A stretch of DNA of 64,000 nt from Bradyrhizobium semiaridum (GCF_020329505.1 NZ_JAGKJJ010000007.1:1-64000), one strand, 5' to 3'; positions 15,227 to 24,900 are shown, numbered from the stretch's first letter. The notes: generated by a model not told the origin, from the sequence alone. Translations and numbers: made by a program.

Positions 15227-16539
15227 AGACCGAGTTCACGCTGGCGCAGCTCGCCGATCCCGACACCAAGGAAGCGGACAAGATCCTGCGCGCCTGCGTG
15301 CATTGCGGCTTCTGCACAGCGACCTGTCCGACCTATGTCCTGCTCGGCGACGAGCTCGATAGCCCGCGTGGCCGCATCTATCTGATCAAGGAGATGCTGG
15401 AGAAGGACAAGGCACCGACGGCTGACGTGGTCAAGCATATCGACCGCTGCCTGTCGTGCCTTGCCTGCATGACCACCTGCCCATCGGGCGTGAACTACAT
15501 GCACCTCGTTGACCAGGCCCGGGTGCGCATTGAGCGGGATTACACGCGCCCCTTGAGCGAACGGCTGTTGCGCTCGGTGCTGGCTTTCGTGCTGCCGCGG
15601 CCGGGCATGTTCCGGATCAGCATGATCCTCGCCTCCCTCGCCCGGCCGTTCGCGGCGCTGCTGCCGACCCCCTCGGTCGGTGCTGCAAGCCCGGCTCTGC
15701 TGCGGCGGATCAAGGCGATGCTGGCGCTGGCGCCGCGCGGCCTGCCGAAGCCGGGTCCCGCGCCGGGAACCGTGTTCGCCCCGCTCGGCCGGCGGCGTGG
15801 CCGGGTCGCGCTGCTGCAGGGCTGTGCCCAGCAGGTGCTGGCGCCGCGCATCAACCAAGCCGCGATCAATGTGCTGACCCGGCACGGCATCGAGGTGGTG
15901 CTGGTCAAGGACGAGCAGTGCTGCGGCGCGCTGACCCATCACATGGGCCAGGACGGCGACGCGCTCGCGCGGGCGCGGGCCAACATCACGGTGTGGCAAA
16001 GCGAAGCGGACCGCGGCGGGCTCGATGCCATCCTGGTGACGACCTCGGGCTGCGGCACGGTCGTCAAGGACTACGGCTACCTGCTGCGTGAGGACACTGC
16101 GTTCGCGGAGCCGGCCAAGCGAATCTCCGCACTGGCAAAGGATATCACCGAGTATCTCGGCGACCTCGAGCTTGCGCCTTCGACACTAACCGACGACGTC
16201 ACCGTCGCCTATCACTCGGCTTGTTCGCTGCAGCATGGACAGAAAATAAGTCAACTTCCGAAAGAATTGCTTTCCAAGAATGGATTCGTGGTGAAAGATG
16301 TGCCCGAGAGCCATTTGTGTTGCGGTTCGGCGGGCACCTACAACATTCTCCAGCCCGACATTGCGAGCAGATTGCGCGATCGCAAGGTCGCCAATATTGC
16401 GCTTGTCAAACCGGACATGATCGCTGCGGGCAATATTGGCTGCATGGTTCAAATTGCCGGCGGCACGTCAGTTCCTGTGGTGCACACGATTGAGCTTCTC
16501 GATTGGGCGACAGGAGGCCCCCGGCCAGGATTGAATTGA
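15223..16539 (+). CDS. glcF: Glycolate oxidase iron-sulfur subunit GlcF
   Basis: 438 residues. Two 4Fe-4S motifs lie near the N-terminus, CVHCGFCTATCPT and CLSCLACMTTCPSG. Two CCG domains follow in the C-terminal half, with DEQCCGALTHHMG, TTSGCGTVVKDYG and HLCCGSAGTYN. It carries electrons from GlcD/GlcE flavins to quinone at the membrane. The last 110 codons (from about 16190) use many A/T-ending codons (AAA, ATA, AGT, CTT, GAA), unlike the GC3-rich rest of the gene, although the protein stays in family register. Confidence 0.94.
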   Translation: MKTEFTLAQLADPDTKEADKILRACVHCGFCTATCPTYVLLGDELDSPRGRIYLIKEMLEKDKAPTADVVKHIDRCLSCLACMTTCPSGVNYMHLVDQARVRIERDYTRPLSERLLRSVLAFVLPRPGMFRISMILASLARPFAALLPTPSVGAASPALLRRIKAMLALAPRGLPKPGPAPGTVFAPLGRRRGRVALLQGCAQQVLAPRINQAAINVLTRHGIEVVLVKDEQCCGALTHHMGQDGDALARARANITVWQSEADRGGLDAILVTTSGCGTVVKDYGYLLREDTAFAEPAKRISALAKDITEYLGDLELAPSTLTDDVTVAYHSACSLQHGQKISQLPKELLSKNGFVVKDVPESHLCCGSAGTYNILQPDIASRLRDRKVANIALVKPDMIAAGNIGCMVQIAGGTSVPVVHTIELLDWATGGPRPGLN

Positions 16540-16555
16540 TCGACTGCCACTCGAG

Positions 16556-16646
16556 CATGATCCGGACCTGGAGGCTTGCACTGGCGCAACGTCAGGATCC
16601 GGCGCTCCTCCGCGACAGACACCACGCGTTTGCGCAGGGGATCATG
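16556..16646 (+). repeat. Divergent hairpin repeat downstream of glcF
   Basis: CATGATCC (16556-16563) pairs with GGATCATG (16639-16646) around a GC-rich interior. The outer arms resemble the first hairpin of the two-hairpin family, but the interior is unrelated. It may be a different dispersed element. The remaining bases up to 16743 hold no gene that I can support. Confidence 0.4.
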
Positions 16647-16755
16647 TCCGACAAGCGAAGCGGGTGATGCTTCTCGCGAGGCGCGTTCGCTGTCCGGCAA
16701 GCGATCACTTCAATGCGCCCGGCGGCCTCACATCAGCGGCAACAGGAGGACTATG

Positions 16756-17136
16756 ATGGCGAAGTCGAAGAAGGCGAAGAAAAGCAAGAAGGCCAAAAAG
16801 GCCAAGAAGGCGGTAGCGGCCAAGACGAAGTCGGCCAAGAAGTCAGCCAAGAAGGCTGCGAAGAAGTCCGCAAAGACCTCGGCGAAGAAGGCTGCCAAGA
16901 AGTCAGCGAAGAAAGCGGCCAAGAAGGCTGCCCCCAAGAAAGCCGCGGCGAAGAAGGCTGCACCGAAGGCCGCCAAGAAGAGCGCTCCGAAAAAGGCCGC
17001 CGCGACCAAGCCGGTCGCTCTACCGCCGACACCGGAGCCCGAGCCGCAGCCGGCTCCGAGCTGGGCCACGCCGAGCCACGAACCGGCCCCGGGCTGGGTC
17101 GCCGGTACCGCGGCCGACAGCGGCGAGCACCACTAA
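16756..17136 (+). CDS. Lys/Ala-rich histone H1-like (Hc1/AlgP-type) DNA-binding protein
   Basis: 126 residues from the second of two adjacent ATGs. The AGGAGG site at 16744-16749 is 6 bases from 16756 but only 3 from the ATG at 16753. The first 90 residues are runs of SAKKAAKKSAK and APKKAAAKK, the pattern of eukaryotic H1 tails, chlamydial Hc1 and Pseudomonas AlgP. A Pro/Glu stretch (PPTPEPEPQPAPSW) and a short acidic tail follow. It probably binds DNA or RNA non-specifically. The repeat content makes it prone to length variation between strains. Confidence 0.85.
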   Translation: MAKSKKAKKSKKAKKAKKAVAAKTKSAKKSAKKAAKKSAKTSAKKAAKKSAKKAAKKAAPKKAAAKKAAPKAAKKSAPKKAAATKPVALPPTPEPEPQPAPSWATPSHEPAPGWVAGTAADSGEHH

Positions 17137-17158
17137 AGCGCGATGAGATTGGGTTGAA
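17133..17158 (-). repeat. Fragment of the two-hairpin repeat (copy E)
   Basis: The minus strand reads TTCAACCCAATCTCATCGCG followed by CTTTAG, matching the distal arm of copies B and D. Only this arm remains. It overlaps the stop codon of the H1-like gene. Confidence 0.7.
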
Positions 17159-17194
17159 GCGTCGGGTGCCCCCGGGCATCTGGATCACATGGCC

Positions 17195-17225
17195 AAGGCC
17201 GCAGCGGAAGCCGCTGCGGCCTTTT
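17195..17225 (+). terminator. Rho-independent terminator after the H1-like gene
   Basis: A 13-base-pair stem, AAGGCCGCAGCGG (17195-17207) with CCGCTGCGGCCTT (17211-17223), closes on an AAG loop and runs into TTTT. The remaining bases to 17538 (about 310) show no gene on either strand. They presumably hold the porin promoter, but I see no clear -35/-10 pair. Confidence 0.88.
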
Positions 17226-17538
17226 CCGTGTTGGCCGGCCTCTGATTCCCTTCGGGCGGTTCGACTCGTGTCAGGCCCAAAAGGCCACAGATTGGCGGAT
17301 GCAGCCTCTTTCAACCGCTACGGGAGGCCCGAAGTTGTTGTGTCAAAGCAACACCCGCCGACCAACATGCGGCAATATGGCTGGAATGCCCAAAAAGTCA
17401 GCACATGCTTGTCTTTTTGGCTTCTCCGGAATGAGGGCGCGTTTCAGATTGGCCACACGCGATTTGGTTGCAGTCCGTTGTCGCGCGCCCTGGGGGGCCT
17501 CCGGAATTGGGCTGTCTGGACAGTAGATGGGGATCGTC

Positions 17539-18525
17539 ATGAAGAAACTGGCTTTGTTAGCAACGGCGCTAGCAATGATCTCGAGTTCGGCGATGGCAGC
17601 TGACATGGCGGTGAAGGCCGTCAAGGCGCCGCCGCCGGCACCGTTCGATCCCTGGGACGTCGCCTTCGGCGCCGGCATCATGAGCGACTACATCTTCCGC
17701 GGTGTTACCCAGTCCAACCACAATCCGTCGGTCAGCGCCTATTTCGAGCCGCGCTACAACGTCAACAAAGACCTGCAGCTCTATGTCGGCGTCGCCGGCG
17801 AGAGCATCTCGTTCCCTAACCGCGCCGCGGCCGAAATCGACGTCTACGGCGGTATCCGCCCGACCTTCGGCGCGTTCGCCTTCGACATCGGCGTCTGGGG
17901 TTATCTGTATCCGGGCGGCACCTGCTACTACGGCGGCGGCGCAGTGACCGACTTCTCGGGCAAGGCGCTGAGCGCGGACTGCATCGCCAACACCCTGACC
18001 AACCTCAACGTGATGAAGAAGGACGTCAGCTTCTTCGAAGTCTACGGCAAGGTCACCTACACCATCAACGACAACTGGGCGTTCACGCTGAACGAGTACT
18101 ACTCGCCGAACTTCCTCAACACCGGCGCCTGGGGCAACTACACCTCGATCATCGGCAAGTACACCGCGCCCACCTTCTCCAGCGGCGTCGGCATGTATGT
18201 GTCGGGTGAGTTCGGCCGGCAGTGGTTCGGCACCTCGGACAGCTTCTACGGCGTTCCGGCGTTCCCGGGCGGCATCAAGTACGCCGACTACAACACCTGG
18301 AACATCGGCATCGGCTTCACCTACAAGGTGTTCACGCTGGATCTGCGCTACTCCGACACGGATATGTCGAAGGGTGATTGCAACGCCTTCACCAGCGACT
18401 ACACCGCCGGCGGAACCACCAACGTCACTCCGATCAACCCGTCTGGCCTCGGCTCCAACTGGTGCGGCGCGGCGGGTATCGCCAAGCTCTCGGTCGATCT
18501 GACCGCGGCGTCCAACCTGAAGTAA
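17539..18525 (+). CDS. TorF/TIGR02001-family outer-membrane porin-like protein
   Basis: 328 residues from the ATG at 17539 (GGGG 6 bases upstream; an ATG at 17527 would add MGIV). The signal peptide MKKLALLATALAMISSSAMA precedes DMAVKAVKAPPPAP. The beta-barrel region has the family opening VAFGAGIMSDYIFRGVTQS, then FEPRYNVNKDLQLYVGV, EIDVYGGIRPTFG and FDIGVWGYLYPG, alternating aromatic strands throughout. Family members are putative outer-membrane pores without assigned substrates. The gene is monocistronic by its own strong terminator. Confidence 0.88.
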   Translation: MKKLALLATALAMISSSAMAADMAVKAVKAPPPAPFDPWDVAFGAGIMSDYIFRGVTQSNHNPSVSAYFEPRYNVNKDLQLYVGVAGESISFPNRAAAEIDVYGGIRPTFGAFAFDIGVWGYLYPGGTCYYGGGAVTDFSGKALSADCIANTLTNLNVMKKDVSFFEVYGKVTYTINDNWAFTLNEYYSPNFLNTGAWGNYTSIIGKYTAPTFSSGVGMYVSGEFGRQWFGTSDSFYGVPAFPGGIKYADYNTWNIGIGFTYKVFTLDLRYSDTDMSKGDCNAFTSDYTAGGTTNVTPINPSGLGSNWCGAAGIAKLSVDLTAASNLK

Positions 18526-18548
18526 TTTCTCCTTCCGGAGAGATCGTG

Positions 18549-18582
18549 GGGGCGGCAGAGCAATCTGCCGCCCCTTTCTTTT
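18549..18582 (+). terminator. Rho-independent terminator after the porin gene
   Basis: GGGGCGGCAGA (18549-18559) pairs with TCTGCCGCCCC (18564-18574) on a GCAA tetraloop and is followed by TTTCTTTT. It ends 5 bases before the start codon of the next gene. Confidence 0.93.
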
Positions 18583-18587
18583 GCGGG

Positions 18588-19082
18588 ATGCGGATGAAAC
18601 CGGATTGGCGGGCATTGCCCTCTGGCGGGCGGCGCGCGCTGGCCGCAGGAGCGGTGGCGGGACTTGGCGGCGCAATCGCGATCGCGGTGATGGAATGGTT
18701 TGCGCACGCGGCGGGCTATCCGCTCGCGGTGATCCCGTTCGTGACCTCCATCGTGCTGGTGGTGGGTTCGCCCGAGGCCGAACCCGCGCAACCGCGCGCC
18801 CTGATCGGCGGGCATTTGGTGTCGGCGCTGGCCGGCTTTGCCGTGCTCTGGCTGACCGGGCCGCAGGCTTGGGCGGCCGCCGCCGCGGTCGGCATTGCGA
18901 TCCTCGCGATGGTCTTGACCGCCACCTTCCACCCGCCGGCCGGAATCAGTCCGCTGCTGATCGTCTCCGGCAATCTGCCGTGGTCATTCCTGCTCGCGCC
19001 GGTGCTGGCCGGTGCGTTGCTGCTTGCCGCTTTTGCCTATGCCTGGCATCGCTGGGTCAGCCGCCGGCCGTGGCCGCGGTGA
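18588..19082 (+). CDS. HPP-family integral membrane protein
   Basis: 164 residues with four predicted membrane helices (about 20-40, 45-63, 72-105 as two, and 125-150) and the name-giving motif in TATFHPPAGISPLL. IVLVVGSPEAEPAQPRALIGG is the family's first signature. HPP proteins have been linked to nitrite or small-anion transport in some organisms, but the function here is unknown. The start (18588, or 18594 after GCGGG) lies directly behind the porin terminator, leaving no room for a normal promoter. Confidence 0.85.
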   Translation: MRMKPDWRALPSGGRRALAAGAVAGLGGAIAIAVMEWFAHAAGYPLAVIPFVTSIVLVVGSPEAEPAQPRALIGGHLVSALAGFAVLWLTGPQAWAAAAAVGIAILAMVLTATFHPPAGISPLLIVSGNLPWSFLLAPVLAGALLLAAFAYAWHRWVSRRPWPR

Positions 19083-19091
19083 TTCCTGCGC

Positions 19092-20837
19092 TCACGACGC
19101 GACGACCTTGGCGGCATCGTGCAGGGTGAAGCGGTCGCCTTCGCGGACCAGCCTGATGTTGCGCTGATGGAAGGCTTCGAGCGTCGAGCGGTGGCCGATC
19201 GAGACCACCGTCGTGTCGGGCAACTTCTCGCCGATCAGCCGGTAAAGCGCCGCCTCCGACGGCTCGTCGAGCGAGGCGGTCGCCTCGTCCAGGAAGAGGA
19301 ATTGCGGCGCATGCAGCAGCGCGCGCGCGATGCCGAGCCGCTGCTGCTCGCCGAGTGACAGCATCCGGTTCCAGTGCGCCTCCTCGTCGAGCCGCGCGGC
19401 GAGCTGCGGCAGTCCGACCGCGTTCAGCGTGTCGCGGACCTGCTTGGCATCGAACTTCGCGGCTTCGCCGGGATAGACCACCGCGTCATGCAGCGGCCCG
19501 ATCGGCAGATACGGGCGCTGCGGCAGCATCATCAGCGTTGCGTCGCGCGGGATCTCGATCGCACCGTGACCGTAGGGCCAGATCCCGGCCACGGCGCGGA
19601 ACAGCGTCGACTTGCCGGCGCCGGACGGGCCGGTGACCAGTGCCCGCTCGCCGGGACGGAAGCTGAAATGGCTGGCCGAGACCAGCGGCGTGCCGTTCGG
19701 CAGCGTGACAAGCAGCTGTGGCAGCGCGATCTGACCGCCCGGCGCGGGCTTGCTGTGGATCGAGTCCGGATCGTCAGCCAGCTGTTCGGCACTGCCGATC
19801 GACTGCTCGAAGCCGTCGAGACGGGCGACGGTGGCGCGCCAATCGGCCAAGGTGCGGTAGGCGGTCACGAAGAAGGACAGCGCGTCCTGCACCTTGCCGA
19901 ACGCCTCGGCGATCTGGATCAGGGCGCCGAGCTGCACCGTCTTGCTGACGAAATAGGCCGGCCCCGCCAGCACGAAGGGAAAGATCACCGAGGCCTGCGC
20001 ATAGCTCTGCGTGAACGCGGTCAACCGCTTGGTGCGGCTCATGATGCCGTACCAGTTGCCGACCACGCGGTTGAAGCGCTCGGACAGCCGCCCGCGCTCG
20101 GCGCCTTCGCCCTTGAGCAGCGCGATCTGCTCGGAGTTCTCGCGCACCCGCACCAGGTTGAAACGGAAATCCGCTTCGAGCCGCTGCTGATGGAAATCGA
20201 GGTTGACCAGCGGCGAGCCGATCCACTGCGTCAGCATGGTGCCGAAGATGGCGTAGACCAGCGCGCCCCATACGAGGTAGCCCGGAAACGAGACGTCGCT
20301 GCCGAACAGCAGCAGCGGCAGCACCGCCGAAAGGCCCCACAGGATCACCACGAACGAGGCGAGCGTCACGATCGAGCTGAGCAGCCCGATGCCGATCGCC
20401 AGCGTCTGGCTGACGAACTGCTTGACGTCGTCGGTGATGCGCTGGTCGGGGTTATCGGCCGCGTCGCCGGCCAGTTGCATGCGATAGTGGTTGGCGCCGT
20501 GAATCCATTCCCCGAGATACTTGTTGGTCAGCCAGTTGCGCCAGCGGATCTGGAGCCATTGATTGAGATAGAGCTGGTAGACGCCGAGCACGACCGACAC
20601 CGCAGCCAGTCCGCAAAACACCCACGTCTCGTATTTGAACGTGTCCCAGTCCTTGTTCTGCAGCGCCGTGTACCAGCGGTTGCGCCACTGGTTGACCAGC
20701 ACGTCGTTTGCGACCAGCAACAGCTCGATCGACATCACCGCGCCGAGCAGGCCGCGGCCGGCCCATTTGTCCTCGGATCTGAAATAGGGGGAGGCGATGC
20801 GCCATACGATCGCGAGCGTCGAGCGGATGTTGTTCAC
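19092..20837 (-). CDS. YddA/SbmA-BacA-type ABC exporter (fused membrane and ATPase domains; BclA-like)
   Basis: 581 residues from a GTG start (site GGAGACG). The N-terminal half has about six membrane helices and the ABC_membrane_2 / SbmA_BacA family segments NQWRNRWYTALQNKDWDTF, YLNQWLQIRWRNWLTNKYL and NPDQRITDDVKQF. The C-terminal ATPase has Walker A GPSGAGKST, signature LSLGEQQRLG, Walker B FLFLDEATASLD and switch IGHRS. Bradyrhizobium BclA, a peptide transporter needed by bacteroids that meet plant NCR peptides, has this same architecture. Several paralogues exist in such genomes, so I do not assign the symbol. Confidence 0.88.
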   Translation of the reverse strand: MNNIRSTLAIVWRIASPYFRSEDKWAGRGLLGAVMSIELLLVANDVLVNQWRNRWYTALQNKDWDTFKYETWVFCGLAAVSVVLGVYQLYLNQWLQIRWRNWLTNKYLGEWIHGANHYRMQLAGDAADNPDQRITDDVKQFVSQTLAIGIGLLSSIVTLASFVVILWGLSAVLPLLLFGSDVSFPGYLVWGALVYAIFGTMLTQWIGSPLVNLDFHQQRLEADFRFNLVRVRENSEQIALLKGEGAERGRLSERFNRVVGNWYGIMSRTKRLTAFTQSYAQASVIFPFVLAGPAYFVSKTVQLGALIQIAEAFGKVQDALSFFVTAYRTLADWRATVARLDGFEQSIGSAEQLADDPDSIHSKPAPGGQIALPQLLVTLPNGTPLVSASHFSFRPGERALVTGPSGAGKSTLFRAVAGIWPYGHGAIEIPRDATLMMLPQRPYLPIGPLHDAVVYPGEAAKFDAKQVRDTLNAVGLPQLAARLDEEAHWNRMLSLGEQQRLGIARALLHAPQFLFLDEATASLDEPSEAALYRLIGEKLPDTTVVSIGHRSTLEAFHQRNIRLVREGDRFTLHDAAKVVAS

Positions 20838-20899
20838 AGATTATCGTCTCCGGGGAATGGCCGGTAAAGGCCTGAAGAATCGGGACAATCAAACTATCA

Positions 20900-20915
20900 T
20901 ACGACTAAAGTCGTA
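20900..20915. promoter_or_regulatory. 16-base operator-like palindrome upstream of the lactate/glycolate permease
   Basis: TACGACT (20900-20906) and AGTCGTA (20909-20915) form an almost perfect palindrome separated by AA. It lies in the 309-base gap between the divergent ABC exporter and permease genes, 63 bases from the exporter start and 232 from the permease start. A second, smaller palindrome TTGATGTCAA is at 20949-20958. No other gene is seen in this gap. The cognate regulator is unknown. Confidence 0.5.
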
Positions 20916-21146
20916 GAACTGGCATGCAAGCGTTGGCTTGTCCCGGTGTTGATGTCAACTCTAGCATGTCGACAACGGCGAGGGGCGGGGGACCTTCGAA
21001 TTTCGCGAGGATGTGAGCGATCCTTAACGATCGTCCATCTGCGAGCCGGGCTCAACCATACACGACGAACTCCCGCGGATCGCACCAGTCGCTCCTGCCT
21101 GCACCCGCAGGCCGGGCGCTGCATAAGAAATAGGGGGTATCCCGAG

Positions 21147-22817
<1,671 letters not shown>

Positions 22818-22838
22818 ACGCGTCACCCCGGCACAACG

Positions 22839-22875
22839 ATCCCCGCGAGCCGCCGCTCGCGGGGATTTTCTTTTT
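22839..22875 (+). terminator. Rho-independent terminator after the permease
   Basis: ATCCCCGCGAGC (22839-22850) pairs over 12 bases with GCTCGCGGGGAT (22855-22866), with a CGCC loop, followed by TTTCTTTTT. Confidence 0.95.
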
Positions 22876-22959
22876 GGACCGTTTGCCTGCGGCCGAACTG
22901 GCTAAGCGCGACCGCGTCCAATACAACGCGGCCCTCAGGCTGCGATGTCGGGGGATGAC

Positions 22960-23376
22960 ATGATGTCGATCGGATGGATTTTGCGGAGCGCCGCCGTGCT
23001 GTTTGCGCTGCCGGGCATGCTGCTGGGAGCGGTCCCGGCCTACGCCCAGGATGAGTTTCCGTTCGGCTTCCTGATGACGCTGGACGCAGCAAGGATGCCC
23101 GGCTCGAAGCGGATTCCCTCGCTCGAGATCGGCGACAATGGCGAGGTGTCGCTTGAACTCTGGTGCAATGGCGGCCGCGGCCAGTTCTCGGTCGCCGGCA
23201 ACACCATCATCTTCGTCCCCGGCGCGATGGAGAACCGGTCCTGCCCGCCGGATCGTGCGCAGGCCGACAGCGATCTGCTCGCCGCGCTCGGCAGTGCGAC
23301 GACTTGGCGGCGGGAAGGCGATTTCGTCACGCTGCTCGGCGGCAAGCCGTTGCGCTTCCAGATCAACAGCAACTGA
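22960..23376 (+). CDS. Exported META-domain (HslJ-like) protein
   Basis: 138 residues from ATG 22960 or 22963 (GGGGG is 6-9 bases upstream). The signal peptide ends near PAYAQDE. The mature domain shows META-type features: FLMTLDAARMPGSKRIPSLEIGDNGEVSLELWCNGGRGQF in the first half (quoted here as overlapping landmarks MPGSKRIPSLEI and LELWCNGG) and FVTLLGGKPLRFQ at the end. Two cysteines (LWCNGG, RSCPPD) could form a disulfide. META proteins are envelope stress-related proteins of unclear biochemistry. Confidence 0.72.
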   Translation: MMSIGWILRSAAVLFALPGMLLGAVPAYAQDEFPFGFLMTLDAARMPGSKRIPSLEIGDNGEVSLELWCNGGRGQFSVAGNTIIFVPGAMENRSCPPDRAQADSDLLAALGSATTWRREGDFVTLLGGKPLRFQINSN

Positions 23377-23392
23377 GGCGTCGCCGCGGCGT

Positions 23393-24067
23393 TCAGGGCG
23401 TTGCAACCAATCCGTTTGCGGTGGCGACGATCCAGCGATTGCCCCAGCGAACGATGGAATCGACTCGCCCGAGCCCGGGAACGACGTCGCCACGTGCGGC
23501 CATCCGCACGCCATCGGGTCCTTCCAGCACGGCGGTGCCGTCCCGGACCTCGACCACCGACCATCCGGGAATCGTGGTCGGCCGCGTCTCCGGCGCCGCC
23601 GCTTGCGGCGGCCTGGCGGCCAGCGCTGCGGCTTGCGCATTCAGGGTGGTGGGTGCAGCGCCCAGCGTCAGCGGCCGTGGACTGGGCGTGACGGCCTTGG
23701 GAATGCTGCCGGTCACAGCGGGCTCGGAATTGGATGCGGAGCGTCGCGCGCCCTCGCTTCTTGTCTTCGTTTCCGCGACGCGAGGCGGCGCCTCCTTCTG
23801 GGCCATGACCTGGCCGGCGCCGGATGCGCCTGCAAACTCGTGCCAGTATTGGCTGCCGGCCCATCCCAGCACGAAGCTTGCCGCCAGTGCGGTTGCCGCC
23901 AGCACCAGGGTGCCAATGCGGTCGGCGAACGGCTCCCGCAGCAGCAGCGCCGCGTCGTGATTCTCGTTCGAGACGTCCCACAGGTCTGCCGGCCGGGCCG
24001 GCACGCGGCCATCGGCCAGATCTGTCGGCCAGATGCTCGCAGCACTCGTCGGCTCGCGGTCTTGCAT
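23393..24067 (-). CDS. Single-pass membrane protein with C-terminal PilP/GspC-like domain
   Basis: 224 residues from the ATG at 24067 (the frame runs further upstream without homology). It has a cytoplasmic N-terminus of 50 residues, one membrane helix (51-70, IGTLVLAATALAASF), a Pro/Ala-rich periplasmic linker, and a 60-residue C-terminal domain with TTIPGWSVVEVRDGTAVLEG, RGDVVPGLGRVDSIVRWG and WIVATANGL. The latter resembles the small beta domain of pilus and secretion inner-membrane proteins. No secretion operon is nearby, so the role is unknown. Confidence 0.7.
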   Translation of the reverse strand: MQDREPTSAASIWPTDLADGRVPARPADLWDVSNENHDAALLLREPFADRIGTLVLAATALAASFVLGWAGSQYWHEFAGASGAGQVMAQKEAPPRVAETKTRSEGARRSASNSEPAVTGSIPKAVTPSPRPLTLGAAPTTLNAQAAALAARPPQAAAPETRPTTIPGWSVVEVRDGTAVLEGPDGVRMAARGDVVPGLGRVDSIVRWGNRWIVATANGLVATP

Positions 24068-24331
24068 GGCGTGACCCGGTGTTCGGATGCGCGAATGATG
24101 ATCCCGGAAACTGAATCGAGCCTTAATTTTCGGTGACCGAACTGCGGCAAAGCATGCCATTCGGTCGCACACCGTAGATTGACGGGGGACCTCGGCGCCG
24201 GCCGACGGTCGCCGCTGATCACGTTCGCGCCTGACCAGTCCGAGATGCGTCCGGACATCGCTTTCCGGAAATCGGGTCGTCGGCCGGAGCCGTGCCCGCT
24301 AGCCTTGCCGCACACGCGATGGAGATCGGCA

Positions 24332-24799
24332 ATGACCAAGACCTACGGTACGGTGAGCGAAGAACAAAAACGGCAAATGAGCGGCCTCGCTTTCGTCCAG
24401 GGGCTCGCCAGCGGTGCGCTGCCGCTCAACACGATCGCGCGCACGCTGGGCTATGATGTTGCCGAGGCCGAGCGCGGCCGCGTCGTCGTCACCCTGCTGC
24501 CGACCGACGCGCATCTCAATCCGGCGGGCACCGTGCATGGCGGCCTCACCGCGACGCTGCTCGACAGCTGCATGGGGCTTGCGGTGCAGTCGACGCTCGA
24601 CGCCGGCACCAGCCAGACCACGCTCGAGTTCAAGATCTCGCTGGTCCGACCGATCACGCCTGAGACCGGTCCGATCCGGGCCGAGGGCGTGGTGCTCAAT
24701 TGCGGCCGCCGCATCGGCACCGCCGAAGGCAGGGTCACCGACGCGCAGGGGCGGCTGCTCGCGCATGGTACGACGACGTGCCTGATCTTTCCCGCCTAA
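24332..24799 (+). CDS. PaaI-family acyl-CoA thioesterase (hotdog fold)
   Basis: 155 residues from the ATG at 24332, with GGAG upstream. Hotdog signatures are TDAHLNPAGTVHGGLTATLLDSCMG (landmarks NPAGTVHGG and the downstream helix Asp), SQTTLEFKISLVRPI and EGVVLNCGRRIGTAEGRV. It hydrolyses acyl- or aryl-CoA thioesters; the physiological acyl group is not indicated by context. The preceding 264 bases (24068-24331) show no gene. Confidence 0.9.
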   Translation: MTKTYGTVSEEQKRQMSGLAFVQGLASGALPLNTIARTLGYDVAEAERGRVVVTLLPTDAHLNPAGTVHGGLTATLLDSCMGLAVQSTLDAGTSQTTLEFKISLVRPITPETGPIRAEGVVLNCGRRIGTAEGRVTDAQGRLLAHGTTTCLIFPA

Positions 24800-24900
24800 A
24801 GCAGGATCCGGAAAAGCGCGAAGCGGTTTTCCGAAAAGATCATGCTCAAACAAAGAGCTAAAGCACGATGATGATCCAACCAAATCTCATCGCGCTTTAG
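24800..24900 (+). repeat. Two-hairpin dispersed repeat, copy D
   Basis: It starts at the stop codon of the thioesterase gene. Hairpin 1 retains CGGAAAA/TTTTCCG, but the outer arm is GCAGGATC against GATCATGC, with one mismatch. Hairpin 2 has AAGCACGATGATGA against TCATCGCGCTTT. Its position right after a stop codon is the same as for copy C. Confidence 0.85.

Noticed and set aside
16728..17069. A 113-residue minus-strand frame rich in Phe, Leu and Ala that looks like a membrane protein
   Set aside because: It is the antisense of the Lys/Ala repeats of the H1-like gene (AAG read as CTT, GCC as GGC) and has no ribosome site or promoter of its own.
17440..17490. A sigma-54 promoter upstream of the porin (TTGG ... 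TTGC)
   Set aside because: The GG-to-GC distance is 17 bases rather than the required 10.
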